Below, one piece after another: positions 1 to 6,094 of a DNA stretch of 12,837 bases. Origin of the DNA: Bacteroidales bacterium (GTDB lineage Bacteria; Bacteroidota; Bacteroidia; Bacteroidales; JAFGXI01); the NCBI GenBank assembly GCA_026985625.1, contig JALSQC010000144.1:1-12837 (forward strand), written 5' to 3'. The stretch's first letter is position 1; the number at the start of each line of letters is the position of its first letter. The position numbers and the translations under genes were made by a program. Under the pieces are notes generated by a model. The model did not search any database. It worked only from the letters and a program-made list of their open reading frames with translations, and had not been told where the DNA came from.

Positions 1-22
1 AAAATATAACTTTTTTAGAATA

Positions 23-54
23 TAATCGCTAAAAGTTATAACTTTTAGCGATTA
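23..54. terminator. Perfect 32-bp palindrome, possible terminator
   Basis: The two halves, TAATCGCTAAAAGTTA and its exact reverse complement, form a self-complementary 32-mer that can fold into a hairpin of about 13-14 bp with a small AT-rich loop. It lies about 110 bp beyond the stop of the minus-strand WecG-family gene, so it could end that transcript. The bases that follow on the minus strand (TTCTAAAAAAG) are not a clean U-tract, so a dimeric-protein binding site is an alternative. The rest of 1-163 shows no gene. Confidence 0.45.
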
Positions 55-163
55 AGTTCCCTAAATGTCTTGTTTATTGTTTTTCTCTCAATTGATTACA
101 CAACTTGTTCCGGTATATTGGAAAATTAAAATAGATTTTTGGCTGAGAAGTGTTATTATAAAT

Positions 164-883
164 TTACTTGCCTGTTAATTTATATTTGTATAATCTAAAT
201 ATAAATATCATTAAACCTAACTGCGATTTAAAACGCTTAGGCTCTTTATATAATCTATATAACCATTCTATACCATTATTAACAAAAAAATCAGGTGCAC
301 GCTTTAGTTTACCCGCTAAAATATCTAAACGACCACCTGAGCCAATAAATATTATCTCAGGGAATTTTTTATTTAATTCAGCACTCAACATTTCTTGCTT
401 TGGCGAACCTAAAGAAATCATTACCATTTGTGGCTTTGTTTCTTTTAATTTTTTTTCTATTTCTGTTTTATCTTTAAAAAAACCATTATTTCTACCTACA
501 ATATTAATATTAGGATATTTAACTTTGACCTTTTCTACTGCTAATTTATTATTTTCTTCGGTTGTTCCTAAAAAGAACATTCTTAAGTTATGTTTATCTG
601 CAATATCTAATGATAAGCCGGGTAAATCTAACTTAATTACCTTTTGTTTATGTAAAGTTTTAAATGCGATTAAAGCACCTGCTCCATCAGGTGTTTGAAT
701 TAAAGCATTATCAATTGCTGATTTAGTATCAGAATCTTTATTATATTTTACAATTTTTAACGCATTTATAGCAGCAGTATAACCGCCTTGTTTTTTATTT
801 ATTTTATCTAAAATAAAATCTTCTACTTCTTTTGGGGAAGTAACATTGTAACACGGGCAATTTATTAATTTGTATTGTTTCAT
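164..883 (-). CDS. WecG/TagA/CpsF-family glycosyltransferase
   Basis: This is a 239-residue protein of the WecG/TagA/CpsF family (GT26), whose members add the second sugar to an undecaprenyl-diphosphate-linked sugar at the inner face of the cytoplasmic membrane. Family marks are visible in order: an N-terminal TAAIN segment (36-40), TPDGAG with the conserved Asp66, FFLGTT (103-108), the GSPKQE motif (159-164), GSGG (181-184), and the C-terminal membrane-binding appendage NNGIEWLYRLYKEPKR (202-217). The length is typical and complete. ATG at 881-883 is the only sensible start. The last residues are rich in aromatic, Leu and Lys/Arg residues, as expected for membrane association. The donor sugar cannot be read from the sequence. 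It is separated from the polysaccharide operon by two ATPase genes and long spacers, so it probably has its own transcript or represents the distal end of an interrupted operon. No TAnnTTTG element was found upstream. Confidence 0.93.
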   Translation of the reverse strand: MKQYKLINCPCYNVTSPKEVEDFILDKINKKQGGYTAAINALKIVKYNKDSDTKSAIDNALIQTPDGAGALIAFKTLHKQKVIKLDLPGLSLDIADKHNLRMFFLGTTEENNKLAVEKVKVKYPNINIVGRNNGFFKDKTEIEKKLKETKPQMVMISLGSPKQEMLSAELNKKFPEIIFIGSGGRLDILAGKLKRAPDFFVNNGIEWLYRLYKEPKRFKSQLGLMIFIFRLYKYKLTGK

Positions 884-906
884 TATTTTTCACATTTTCA
901 ATTTAA

Positions 907-932
907 TAATCTAAAAACTCTGTTTTAGATTA
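907..932. other. Small hairpin upstream of the WecG-family gene
   Basis: A perfect 10-bp stem (TAATCTAAAA pairing with TTTTAGATTA) encloses the 6-nt loop ACTCTG. It ends 24 bp upstream of the ATG of the WecG-family gene, so it would sit in that gene's 5' leader or serve as a protein-binding site. The stem is AT-rich and is not followed by a U-tract on the minus strand, so a terminator role is unlikely. Function unknown. Confidence 0.3.
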
Positions 933-1076
933 ACTTCGTTGAGGGCTTCGCCGTTTAAAAGGGTATATTTTTATTTTGTTTACTTTTATTGGGTTCATTT
1001 ATAAATTATTTGTTTATAGCCGTTTTTTAGTTTTTAAGTAATATGTTCTTGAAAAATTATGTTGGGGTTGTTCAGT

Positions 1077-1099
1077 CTTAGACTACGCTCAGACTGACA
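1077..1099 (+). repeat. 23-bp GC-richer element, inverted copy 1
   Basis: The core is GACTACGCTCAGACTGACA. It matches the reverse complement of 1254-1276 at 19 of 23 positions. This kind of word (TTCGACT-CGCTCAG-TGACA) is, from general knowledge, a widespread degenerate intergenic repeat in Bacteroidota and other genomes. The two copies form an inverted pair about 155 bp apart. This copy overlaps the first unit of the tandem array at 1083-1151. Confidence 0.5.
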
Positions 1100-1151
1100 A
1101 TGCTCGGGTTAACAATGATACTCAGATTAACAACTACACTTAAGCTGACAA
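1083..1151 (+). repeat. Four imperfect 15-18-bp tandem units
   Basis: Four consecutive units each end in GACAA or AACAA: CTACGCTCAGACTGACAA (1083-1100), TGCTCGGGTTAACAA (1101-1115), TGATACTCAGATTAACAA (1116-1133) and CTACACTTAAGCTGACAA (1134-1151). The shared pattern is roughly CTCAG-(A/C)T(G/A)ACAA. No unit is exact, so this looks like an old, decaying array of the same family as the 23-bp element. There is no spacer structure that would suggest CRISPR. Confidence 0.5.
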
Positions 1152-1253
1152 GATTCTTGGGCTGTTCTTAAGATGTTCCGGTTAGAACAATTCTCTCCGA
1201 TTGATAATTCATTAATCGTTTTAAATATTATGTTGCTGGTTATTTTTGTCCTA

Positions 1254-1276
1254 TGTCACCCTGAGCGGAGTCGAAG
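1254..1276 (-). repeat. 23-bp GC-richer element, inverted copy 2
   Basis: The plus strand reads TGTCACCCTGAGCGGAGTCG followed by AAG. Its reverse complement aligns with 1077-1099 with four mismatches in 23. It is the most intact copy of the CTGAGCGGAGTCGAAG-type word in the window. Confidence 0.5.
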
Positions 1277-1395
1277 TGTGTATCATTAGCTTATTCCTTA
1301 CTATGATTAGAATTGAAATAAATATGCGAGGTGTTATTTTCTATAAAAAAATAAATACCGGGCAATAAAAAAATCTGTTTTTAGCTATTGTAACC

Positions 1396-1455
1396 TTACA
1401 TGTGTTGGTTTAGTATTTTTTCTACTTCTTTTTTGTTAAAAAATTCGTTAAATAA
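1396..1455 (-). pseudogene. Possible C-terminal remnant of an unknown gene
   Basis: On the minus strand a short open stretch reads LFNEFFNKKEVEKILNQHM followed by TAA. It is preceded in the same frame by an in-frame stop and then LSVFTNLPERICY. The composition (amphipathic, Lys/Glu-rich, ending at a stop) resembles the tail of a real protein more than random AT-rich DNA does. It is only 19 residues long, has no start, and I cannot name a family, so this is a weak call. Confidence 0.15.
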
Positions 1456-1538
1456 TTAATAACATATTCTTTCCGGCAAATTAGTAAATACTGACAACTA
1501 ACAATTTATAGTAAAAATATGCTATATTAACTACTAAT

Positions 1539-1567
1539 TACACATTATTAATTAAATATTGCTAATT
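1539..1567. repeat. 29-bp repeat T1 abutting the ATPase stop
   Basis: It begins TACACATTATTAATT and ends ATATTGCTAATT. It matches 4459-4487 at 26 of 29 positions. It lies 3 bp beyond the TAA stop (1571-1573) of the minus-strand ATPase gene. Looser relatives of the form ACTAATTRCACATTA occur near 2981 and 4281, so this belongs to a small family scattered through the accessory region. Confidence 0.5.
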
Positions 1568-1570
1568 GTT

Positions 1571-2764
1571 TTATAGTTCTTTGCTCAAAAATTCTTTTAG
1601 TGTTAAATGTTCTATTCCGTTATAGCTGTCTAATTTTATATCATCAAGGCTAACTACCCATTTAGGAAAGTTGTCTTTTATTTTTAATAGATTACCAAAT
1701 TCTCGTTCTACTTCTTTTTTTGAATTGAGATATGTTGTTGCCTGAATATACATTTTTTTATTTTGTTTAACACAAACAAAATCTATTTCTTTATCGTTAA
1801 ATTTACCTATTTTAATTTCATAACCTAACATTTTTAAATGATTGAATATCATATTTTCGGTTATTTTAGCAATATCATCGGATTTAAATCCTGTAATTGA
1901 GTTTCGTAAGCCAATATCGTTAAAATAATATTTTTCGCCTATTTCAAAGCTTCGTTTGCCTTTAATATCGTATCGTTTTATGCTATGAACCAAAAATGCA
2001 TCGGATAAAAAATACAGATAATTTAATACGGCTTGATTGGATATTTTTATTTTTTGTGATTTTAGATAATCGCTAATTTTTTTTGCAGATACCAAATTGC
2101 CTATATTGTCGGCAATAAAATAACTTAAATCGTTTAAAAAACGAATATTTCTAATGTTATTGCGTGAAACAATATCTTTTAATAAAATAGTTTGATAAAT
2201 ATTTTTAAGATAATCGAAAACAATCTCATCGTTTAATTCGAGATGCTTAATGTATGGATGCCCGCCATATCGCATATATAGTTTTAAACTTTCGTGTGTA
2301 TTCGGTAATTTATTAAATTCTAGAAATTCTAAAAAACTTAAAGGATAAATTTCTATTTTTATATATCTGCCACTTAAAAATGTTGCTAACTCACCCGAAA
2401 GTAAATTAGCATTGCTACCTGTACAATAAATATCGTAGTTTTGCTCTGCTTGCAACGAACGCAAGGCATTTTCAAAATTCTCTATTTCTTGTATTTCGTC
2501 AATTAATATTGCTGCTTTGCTTGTTTTAAACGATTTTATATATCGAATTAAATCATCGTCGGTTTTTATGTGCTTATATTTGTGAAGTTCTTTGTTGATA
2601 TGAATAACTTGTATTTTAGGATTGATACTTTTTAGTTTATCTATTATCTGCAATAAAAAATAACTTTTACCTACACGTCGCTGACCGGTTATTACTTTAA
2701 TAATGTTTTGTGAAATAAACGGCTGTATTTTATTTATATAATATTTTCTTTCTATATATTCCAT
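1571..2764 (-). CDS. AAA+ ATPase with DUF4143 C-terminal domain (QxT variant)
   Basis: This 397-residue protein belongs to the bacterial/archaeal AAA_14 plus DUF4143 ATPase family, whose cellular role is not established. Numbering from the ATG, the Walker A motif is GQRRVGKS (27-34), Walker B is ILIDE (86-90) and a sensor-like TGSNANLL follows (115-122). The middle region (about 210-270) looks like a winged helix. The C-terminus has the restriction-endonuclease-like layout: E303, then EID (326-328), then YIQAT (339-343) where an ExK would be expected, so the nuclease-type catalytic Lys is missing. A longer frame could begin at TTG 2794, but that would place the start inside or upstream of a TATATTTG promoter element (2783-2790). 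ATG 2764 also matches the usual start of the family just before the ATPase core. The gene stands alone, with repeat-rich spacers on both sides, and is not part of the sugar operon. Confidence 0.88.
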   Translation of the reverse strand: MEYIERKYYINKIQPFISQNIIKVITGQRRVGKSYFLLQIIDKLKSINPKIQVIHINKELHKYKHIKTDDDLIRYIKSFKTSKAAILIDEIQEIENFENALRSLQAEQNYDIYCTGSNANLLSGELATFLSGRYIKIEIYPLSFLEFLEFNKLPNTHESLKLYMRYGGHPYIKHLELNDEIVFDYLKNIYQTILLKDIVSRNNIRNIRFLNDLSYFIADNIGNLVSAKKISDYLKSQKIKISNQAVLNYLYFLSDAFLVHSIKRYDIKGKRSFEIGEKYYFNDIGLRNSITGFKSDDIAKITENMIFNHLKMLGYEIKIGKFNDKEIDFVCVKQNKKMYIQATTYLNSKKEVEREFGNLLKIKDNFPKWVVSLDDIKLDSYNGIEHLTLKEFLSKEL

Positions 2765-2782
2765 TATACTGTAAACTTTCTG

Positions 2783-2815
2783 CAAATATAGCAATTCTTT
2801 CTATCATAATAGAAA
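2783..2815 (-). promoter_or_regulatory. Candidate promoter with inverted repeat, ATPase 1
   Basis: Read on the minus strand, TATATTTG (2783-2790) fits the Bacteroidota -7 consensus TAnnTTTG. It is preceded, after a spacer of about 21 nt, by TTTC (2812-2815) in place of the -33 TTTG. An inverted repeat, TTTCTAT-CATA-ATAGAAA (2798-2815), fills the upstream half and overlaps the -33 region, so it could be an operator. The predicted transcript would start about 10 nt before ATG 2764, consistent with a very short leader. Confidence 0.4.
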
Positions 2816-2902
2816 CTTTTATATTTTTTTGTGTTTCTTGCCACAGATTACTGATAACTAAGGCTTTATAGTAAAGAGTATGCTGTATTTAATAAGCTAA
2901 TA

Positions 2903-2977
2903 TTTAACCACAAATTTACACTTATGTTCTCAAATTGTTTTTTTCTCCCGCAGATACCGCAGATGTAAGCAGAGTTT
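2903..2977. repeat. 75-bp direct repeat, copy A
   Basis: It starts TTTAACCACAAATTTACACT, continues through a T-run and CGCAGATACCGCAGATGTA, and ends GCAGAGTTT. It aligns without gaps to 4356-4430 at 67 of 75 positions in the same orientation. The two copies lie on either side of the second ATPase gene. A related word (CCACAGATTACTGAT, near 2838) precedes it, as CCACTGATTTACTCTGAT precedes copy B, so the repeated block is probably longer but decayed. Confidence 0.75.
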
Positions 2978-3051
2978 AATTACTAATTGCACATTATATA
3001 ATTACCAATTTCTAATATCAATTATATTTACAAGGTAAATTAATCATAAAA

Positions 3052-4170
3052 TTACATTATGAACTCAACAAAATTTTCTTTATTTATTACTGTAAATTCA
3101 GAATTAGGATAGGCATTACTGAATGTTTTTGACAAATATGCTTTTGCATTATTATTCCATTTTATTTCGTAGGCATAAATCTTTCCGTCTCGTTCTTCTA
3201 TATAATCTATTTCTTGTTGAGCGTGTGTTCGCCAAAAATATTTATTTGCCCAAATATTATTATAATGAGTGTGTTTTATTCTTTCGGTTATAATAAAGTT
3301 TTCCCATAATGCTCCAATATCTTGTCGTAAACCGGGCTGATTAAAATTCGCAATTAGTGCATTTCTTATACCATTATCATAGAAATAAATTTTGTGCGAT
3401 TTTTTTAATTCTTTTCTTAAATTACGACTAAAAGAGCTTAATCGATAGATGACAAAGCTTTTTTCTAAGAGTTGAATGTATTTTTCAATGGTTTGGTTAT
3501 CAAGACCTATTGTTTTGCCTAATTCGTTATACGAAACCTGATTACCTAATTGCAATGCTAATGCTTGTAAAAGTTTTACCAACTTATCGGGTTTTTTAAT
3601 ATTTTGCCACATTAAAATATCTTTGTATAAATAACTTTCGGATAGTTGTTTTAAGATTTCTTTTTCAGAACCCGGGTTATTTACCACATCGGGATAATAT
3701 CCATATATTAAACGATGATTTAATAATCGTTTTTCTTGTAACAAACTAATATTATTTACCATTTCTGCAAATGATAAAGGGAACAACATATATTCCCATT
3801 TCCTACCGGTTAACGGCTCGTTTAGTTTGTTGCTTAAATCGAATGATGATGAACCTGTGGCAATTAATTGCTTGTCTTGTAATTGGTCGGTTATTAATTT
3901 AAATTTTAATCCTACATCATTTATTCGTTGTGCTTCGTCAACTATTATTATTTTATATTTATTAAATAAAACTTTAAATTGTGTTGATGATGCTTGATTA
4001 AAAATTTCTCTAACATCTTGCTCATCGGCATCTAACCACAACACATCGCTTGATGTAAAAAGCTTTTTTAATAATGTTGTTTTACCTGTTTGACGAGCTC
4101 CAACTATTATTATTGCCTTATTTTTATTAAGTTTTTCTTTTATGTTGTTTTCTAATAATCTATTTATCAT
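3052..4170 (-). CDS. AAA+ ATPase with DUF4143 C-terminal domain (ExK intact)
   Basis: This 372-residue member of the AAA_14/DUF4143 ATPase family is distant from its neighbour. Walker A is GARQTGKT (24-31), Walker B is IIIVDE (74-79) and sensor-like TGSSS is at 105-109. A helix-turn-helix-like stretch (VSYNELGKTIGLDNQTIEKY, 212-231) precedes the C-terminal domain. There the restriction-endonuclease-like signature is complete: E290, EID (320-322) and EIK (335-337). A metal-dependent nuclease activity is thus possible but unproven for the family. ATG 4168-4170 is well placed behind a candidate promoter. The gene is bracketed by a 75-bp direct repeat and has no partner gene, so a cassette-like insertion is a reasonable inference. 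Biological role unknown. Confidence 0.9.
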   Translation of the reverse strand: MINRLLENNIKEKLNKNKAIIIVGARQTGKTTLLKKLFTSSDVLWLDADEQDVREIFNQASSTQFKVLFNKYKIIIVDEAQRINDVGLKFKLITDQLQDKQLIATGSSSFDLSNKLNEPLTGRKWEYMLFPLSFAEMVNNISLLQEKRLLNHRLIYGYYPDVVNNPGSEKEILKQLSESYLYKDILMWQNIKKPDKLVKLLQALALQLGNQVSYNELGKTIGLDNQTIEKYIQLLEKSFVIYRLSSFSRNLRKELKKSHKIYFYDNGIRNALIANFNQPGLRQDIGALWENFIITERIKHTHYNNIWANKYFWRTHAQQEIDYIEERDGKIYAYEIKWNNNAKAYLSKTFSNAYPNSEFTVINKENFVEFIM

Positions 4171-4191
4171 TTGTTAAATATTAGAGTGTAA

Positions 4192-4217
4192 TCGCAAATT
4201 TACTAACAATTTTGCGA
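4192..4217 (-). promoter_or_regulatory. Candidate promoter/operator, ATPase 2
   Basis: On the minus strand TAAATTTG (4195-4202) fits the Bacteroidota -7 element TAnnTTTG and lies about 25 bp before the ATG. It is embedded in an inverted repeat with 7-nt arms, TCGCAAA (4192-4198) and TTTGCGA (4211-4217), separated by 12 nt. A repressor bound there would cover the -7 element. No good -33 TTTG is visible, which lowers confidence. Confidence 0.35.
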
Positions 4218-4355
4218 ATTAACACGCATTATTTATAAAAATTGCATTTACGATATTTATTAACGACCTATTTTTTAATTACTAATTACACATTACCAAC
4301 CAATATTCTTTTTATTTTCTGTCCACTGATTTACTCTGATTTATTTTATATTAAG

Positions 4356-4430
4356 TTTAACCACAAACTTTCACTTATTTTCTCAAATTGTTTTTTTTCC
4401 ACGCAGATACCGCAAATGTACGCAGAGTTT
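4356..4430. repeat. 75-bp direct repeat, copy B
   Basis: Same length and orientation as copy A (2903-2977), with 8 mismatches and no gaps. It contains a run of eight T and the word ACGCAGATACCGCAAATGTA. It lies in the 311-bp spacer between the second ATPase gene and the acyltransferase gene, and contains no gene. The offset between copies is 1453 bp, enough to hold one ATPase gene plus spacer. Confidence 0.75.
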
Positions 4431-4458
4431 TATACTAAGCTAATTATTAATTGTACAT

Positions 4459-4487
4459 TACACATTGTTAATTGTATATTGCTAATT
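4459..4487. repeat. 29-bp repeat T2 overlapping a stop codon
   Basis: It begins TACACATTGTTAATT and ends ATATTGCTAATT, and matches 1539-1567 at 26 of 29 positions. Its last bases contain the TAG stop (4482-4484) and the final Asn codon of the hexapeptide acyltransferase, so the present 3' end of that gene lies inside the repeat. Confidence 0.5.
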
Positions 4488-4910
4488 CTTTACAAACTGC
4501 CCATACTCCCCAATAGTTTCGTCTTTACGTATAAGTTTGGCAGGGTTGCCGGCTACTATTGAGAAATCTTCTATGTTTTTGGTTACAACCGAGCCTGCTC
4601 CTATAATGACATTATTTCCTATTCTAACACCAGGCATTATAATGGCATTGGCACCTATAAAAACATTATTACCAATTATTGTATCTAAAAAGGTTCCGTT
4701 ACCCATTACGTAATTGTGTGTAAGTATAACTGCACCAGTTGTTATAACTGATTTTTTACCAATATAAATTCCTCTGGGATTAGTTTTATCTAAACGTGCT
4801 TTAAGCGATATTAAAGCCGATGGATGAATATGCATTCCATACACTTTGGTATAAACAAAATGTTTTAAGAATATGATTATTCTACGTATTAGGGTTCTTA
4901 GTTTTGACAT
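4482..4910 (-). CDS. Hexapeptide-repeat (LbH) O-acyltransferase
   Basis: This 142-residue protein is of the left-handed beta-helix (WcaF/NodL/CysE-like) acyltransferase superfamily, likely to add an acetyl group to a sugar hydroxyl of the polysaccharide in the cytoplasm. Hexapeptide turns are seen at GIYIGKKSVI, TIIGNNVFIGANAII, GVRIGNNVIIGAGSVV (about 47-109). They are followed by the family's C-terminal signature VAGNPAKLIRK (119-129). His65 in LTHNY is the candidate catalytic base. The N-terminus (RIIIFLKHFVYTKVYGMHIHPSA) is a basic, hydrophobic lead-in common in these enzymes. The start ATG at 4908-4910 lies 2 bp beyond the stop of the upstream glycosyltransferase gene, so the two are cotranscribed. 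It is the last gene of the compact operon. Its terminal codons lie in an intergenic repeat (4459-4487), hinting that the C-terminus was reshaped. The acceptor sugar is unknown. Confidence 0.9.
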   Translation of the reverse strand: MSKLRTLIRRIIIFLKHFVYTKVYGMHIHPSALISLKARLDKTNPRGIYIGKKSVITTGAVILTHNYVMGNGTFLDTIIGNNVFIGANAIIMPGVRIGNNVIIGAGSVVTKNIEDFSIVAGNPAKLIRKDETIGEYGQFVKN

Positions 4911-4912
4911 AA

Positions 4913-6064
4913 TTAAAGTTTTGAATATATTTTAATTAATTTTATTGCTTCGTTGTCCCAATTTACTTTATCGACTGCTATTTTTCTAGCATTATTTTTA
5001 ATAATAGATAAATCCTTTTTTAAAAGATTATTTATTGCATTTGCAATAGTTTTCGGTGTTGTAATATCAAACGTTTCCCCAATATAGGTATTGCCATTAT
5101 TTATTAATTGTTCTAAATTTTCGTAATTTGATACTACCAAAGGTAGCCCCGCCATTAAAGATTGAGAAACTTTATTTAAAGCTGAAAATTTAGAGTTTAA
5201 GCTTGTTGCATAAATTGGAATTACAGAAATATCAGCTCCTGATATAAAATGAACGATATCTTTAAATGGAACAGGTCCCGTAAAATGAACTCTATTTTGG
5301 ACATTGTTATTTTTAGCAATATCTAACAAAACTTGCTTCGTATTGCCTATAACATTACCAATAATATAAAAATTTAAATTTTTATTAATTTGTGGTAATG
5401 CTTCAATAACTTTATCAACACTTTGGTTAAGACCATATGTAATATTACCAATAAAAATTAGGACTATTTGATTATTTGGAATATCTATAATATTACGAAT
5501 AGATTTACTTCTATCTATTTCTATAATTGGTTCATTGTTTTCTATAATTTTAGGCATTTTACAGTTATAGTGTTTAGCAAATAGTTCTGCTCGTTTTTCG
5601 TTTGCTTGTAGTATTACATTGGCGATTAATATTAATAGTCGCTCTTTAAAAACATCAATTAAGGTTACTAATTTATTTCGTAAACGTTCCGGATTGTGTC
5701 TTTTGTGGTAATTAAGTTCGTGAGCATCGAAAATTAGTTTTTTCCTATATAGTAGTTTAAAGAAAATTGCAACAAAAGTGCTTTCTAAATTATGTAAGTG
5801 ATAAATGTCGAATTTCTCTTGCAAAAAGAATTTAAACAAAAAAGCATTGAAAAATAACACATTAATTATTTTACGTTTTGATTTTTGAGGGTATGCTATT
5901 ATTCTTATATTATTTTCGGTATATTCTGATAATTCTTTATTTTTTTTACTTATTCCTACAAAAGTAACATTGTATCCTGCTTTTGCTAAACTAAAAGCTT
6001 CTTTACGTGCCCGAGAGGCAAATTGGACATCTGCTAATTCGAATATTACTGTTTTTTTCTTCAT
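4913..6064 (-). CDS. GT4-like glycosyltransferase (GT-B fold)
   Basis: This 383-residue protein has a GT-B fold, with an N-terminal Rossmann half and a GT4-type C-terminal half. Visible marks are KKTVIFELADVQFASRARKE at the N-terminus, YHLHN (88-92) and FDAHE (112-116) for the acceptor half, FIGNIT (204-209) opening the donor half, and NKVSQSLMAGLPLVVSNYENLEQL (297-320). In relatives the last block usually reads NK-FEYMAAGLPV. Here the Glu that contacts the sugar-nucleotide is Gln301, which is notable. It should transfer a hexose-type residue to the lipid-linked repeat unit on the cytoplasmic face. Three starts are possible: TTG 6091, ATG 6082 and ATG 6064. I chose 6064 because the domain begins there and an A-rich stretch precedes it; 6082 is nearly as good. 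It lies 30 bp downstream of the membrane protein gene and 2 bp before the acyltransferase gene. Confidence 0.88.
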   Translation of the reverse strand: MKKKTVIFELADVQFASRARKEAFSLAKAGYNVTFVGISKKNKELSEYTENNIRIIAYPQKSKRKIINVLFFNAFLFKFFLQEKFDIYHLHNLESTFVAIFFKLLYRKKLIFDAHELNYHKRHNPERLRNKLVTLIDVFKERLLILIANVILQANEKRAELFAKHYNCKMPKIIENNEPIIEIDRSKSIRNIIDIPNNQIVLIFIGNITYGLNQSVDKVIEALPQINKNLNFYIIGNVIGNTKQVLLDIAKNNNVQNRVHFTGPVPFKDIVHFISGADISVIPIYATSLNSKFSALNKVSQSLMAGLPLVVSNYENLEQLINNGNTYIGETFDITTPKTIANAINNLLKKDLSIIKNNARKIAVDKVNWDNEAIKLIKIYSKL

Positions 6065-6094
6065 TTGTTTGTTAATACACATAGTTTTCAAAAA

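Larger units (their letters stand above)
884..1570. other. Gene-free spacer rich in short degenerate repeats
   Basis: This 687-bp stretch separates the WecG-family gene from the first ATPase gene. It has no open frame with recognisable coding character on either strand. It holds a small hairpin (907-932), four imperfect tandem units (1083-1151), an inverted pair of 23-bp elements (1077-1099 and 1254-1276), a short minus-strand frame that may be a gene remnant (1396-1455), and a 29-bp repeat abutting the ATPase stop (1539-1567). GC-richer words such as CCTGAGCGGAGTCGAAG stand out against the AT-rich background. Confidence 0.7.

Noticed and set aside
168..698. Plus-strand 176-residue open frame
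   Set aside because: Lies wholly antisense to the WecG-family gene, which has clear family motifs; the plus-strand translation shows none.
1083..1151. CRISPR array
   Set aside because: Units are imperfect, directly adjacent and without unique spacers; no cas gene is present.
2765..2794. TTG start extending ATPase 1 by ten residues
   Set aside because: The extension would cover a TATATTTG promoter candidate, and the ATG at 2764 fits the family start better.
1571..4170. A two-gene antiphage defence system
   Set aside because: The ATPases have separate promoters, a 257-bp repeat-rich gap between them and no known defence partner; DUF4143 ATPases are common housekeeping-like accessory genes, so context does not support the claim.
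2903..4430. Insertion sequence or composite transposon
   Set aside because: No transposase, no terminal inverted repeats at the 75-bp copies and no clear target-site duplication were seen; only direct repeats are supported.
4242..4562. Plus-strand 106-residue open frame
   Set aside because: Runs through the intergenic repeat family and then antisense to the acyltransferase gene; its Leu/Ile/Tyr-rich composition is what AT-rich repeats give by chance.
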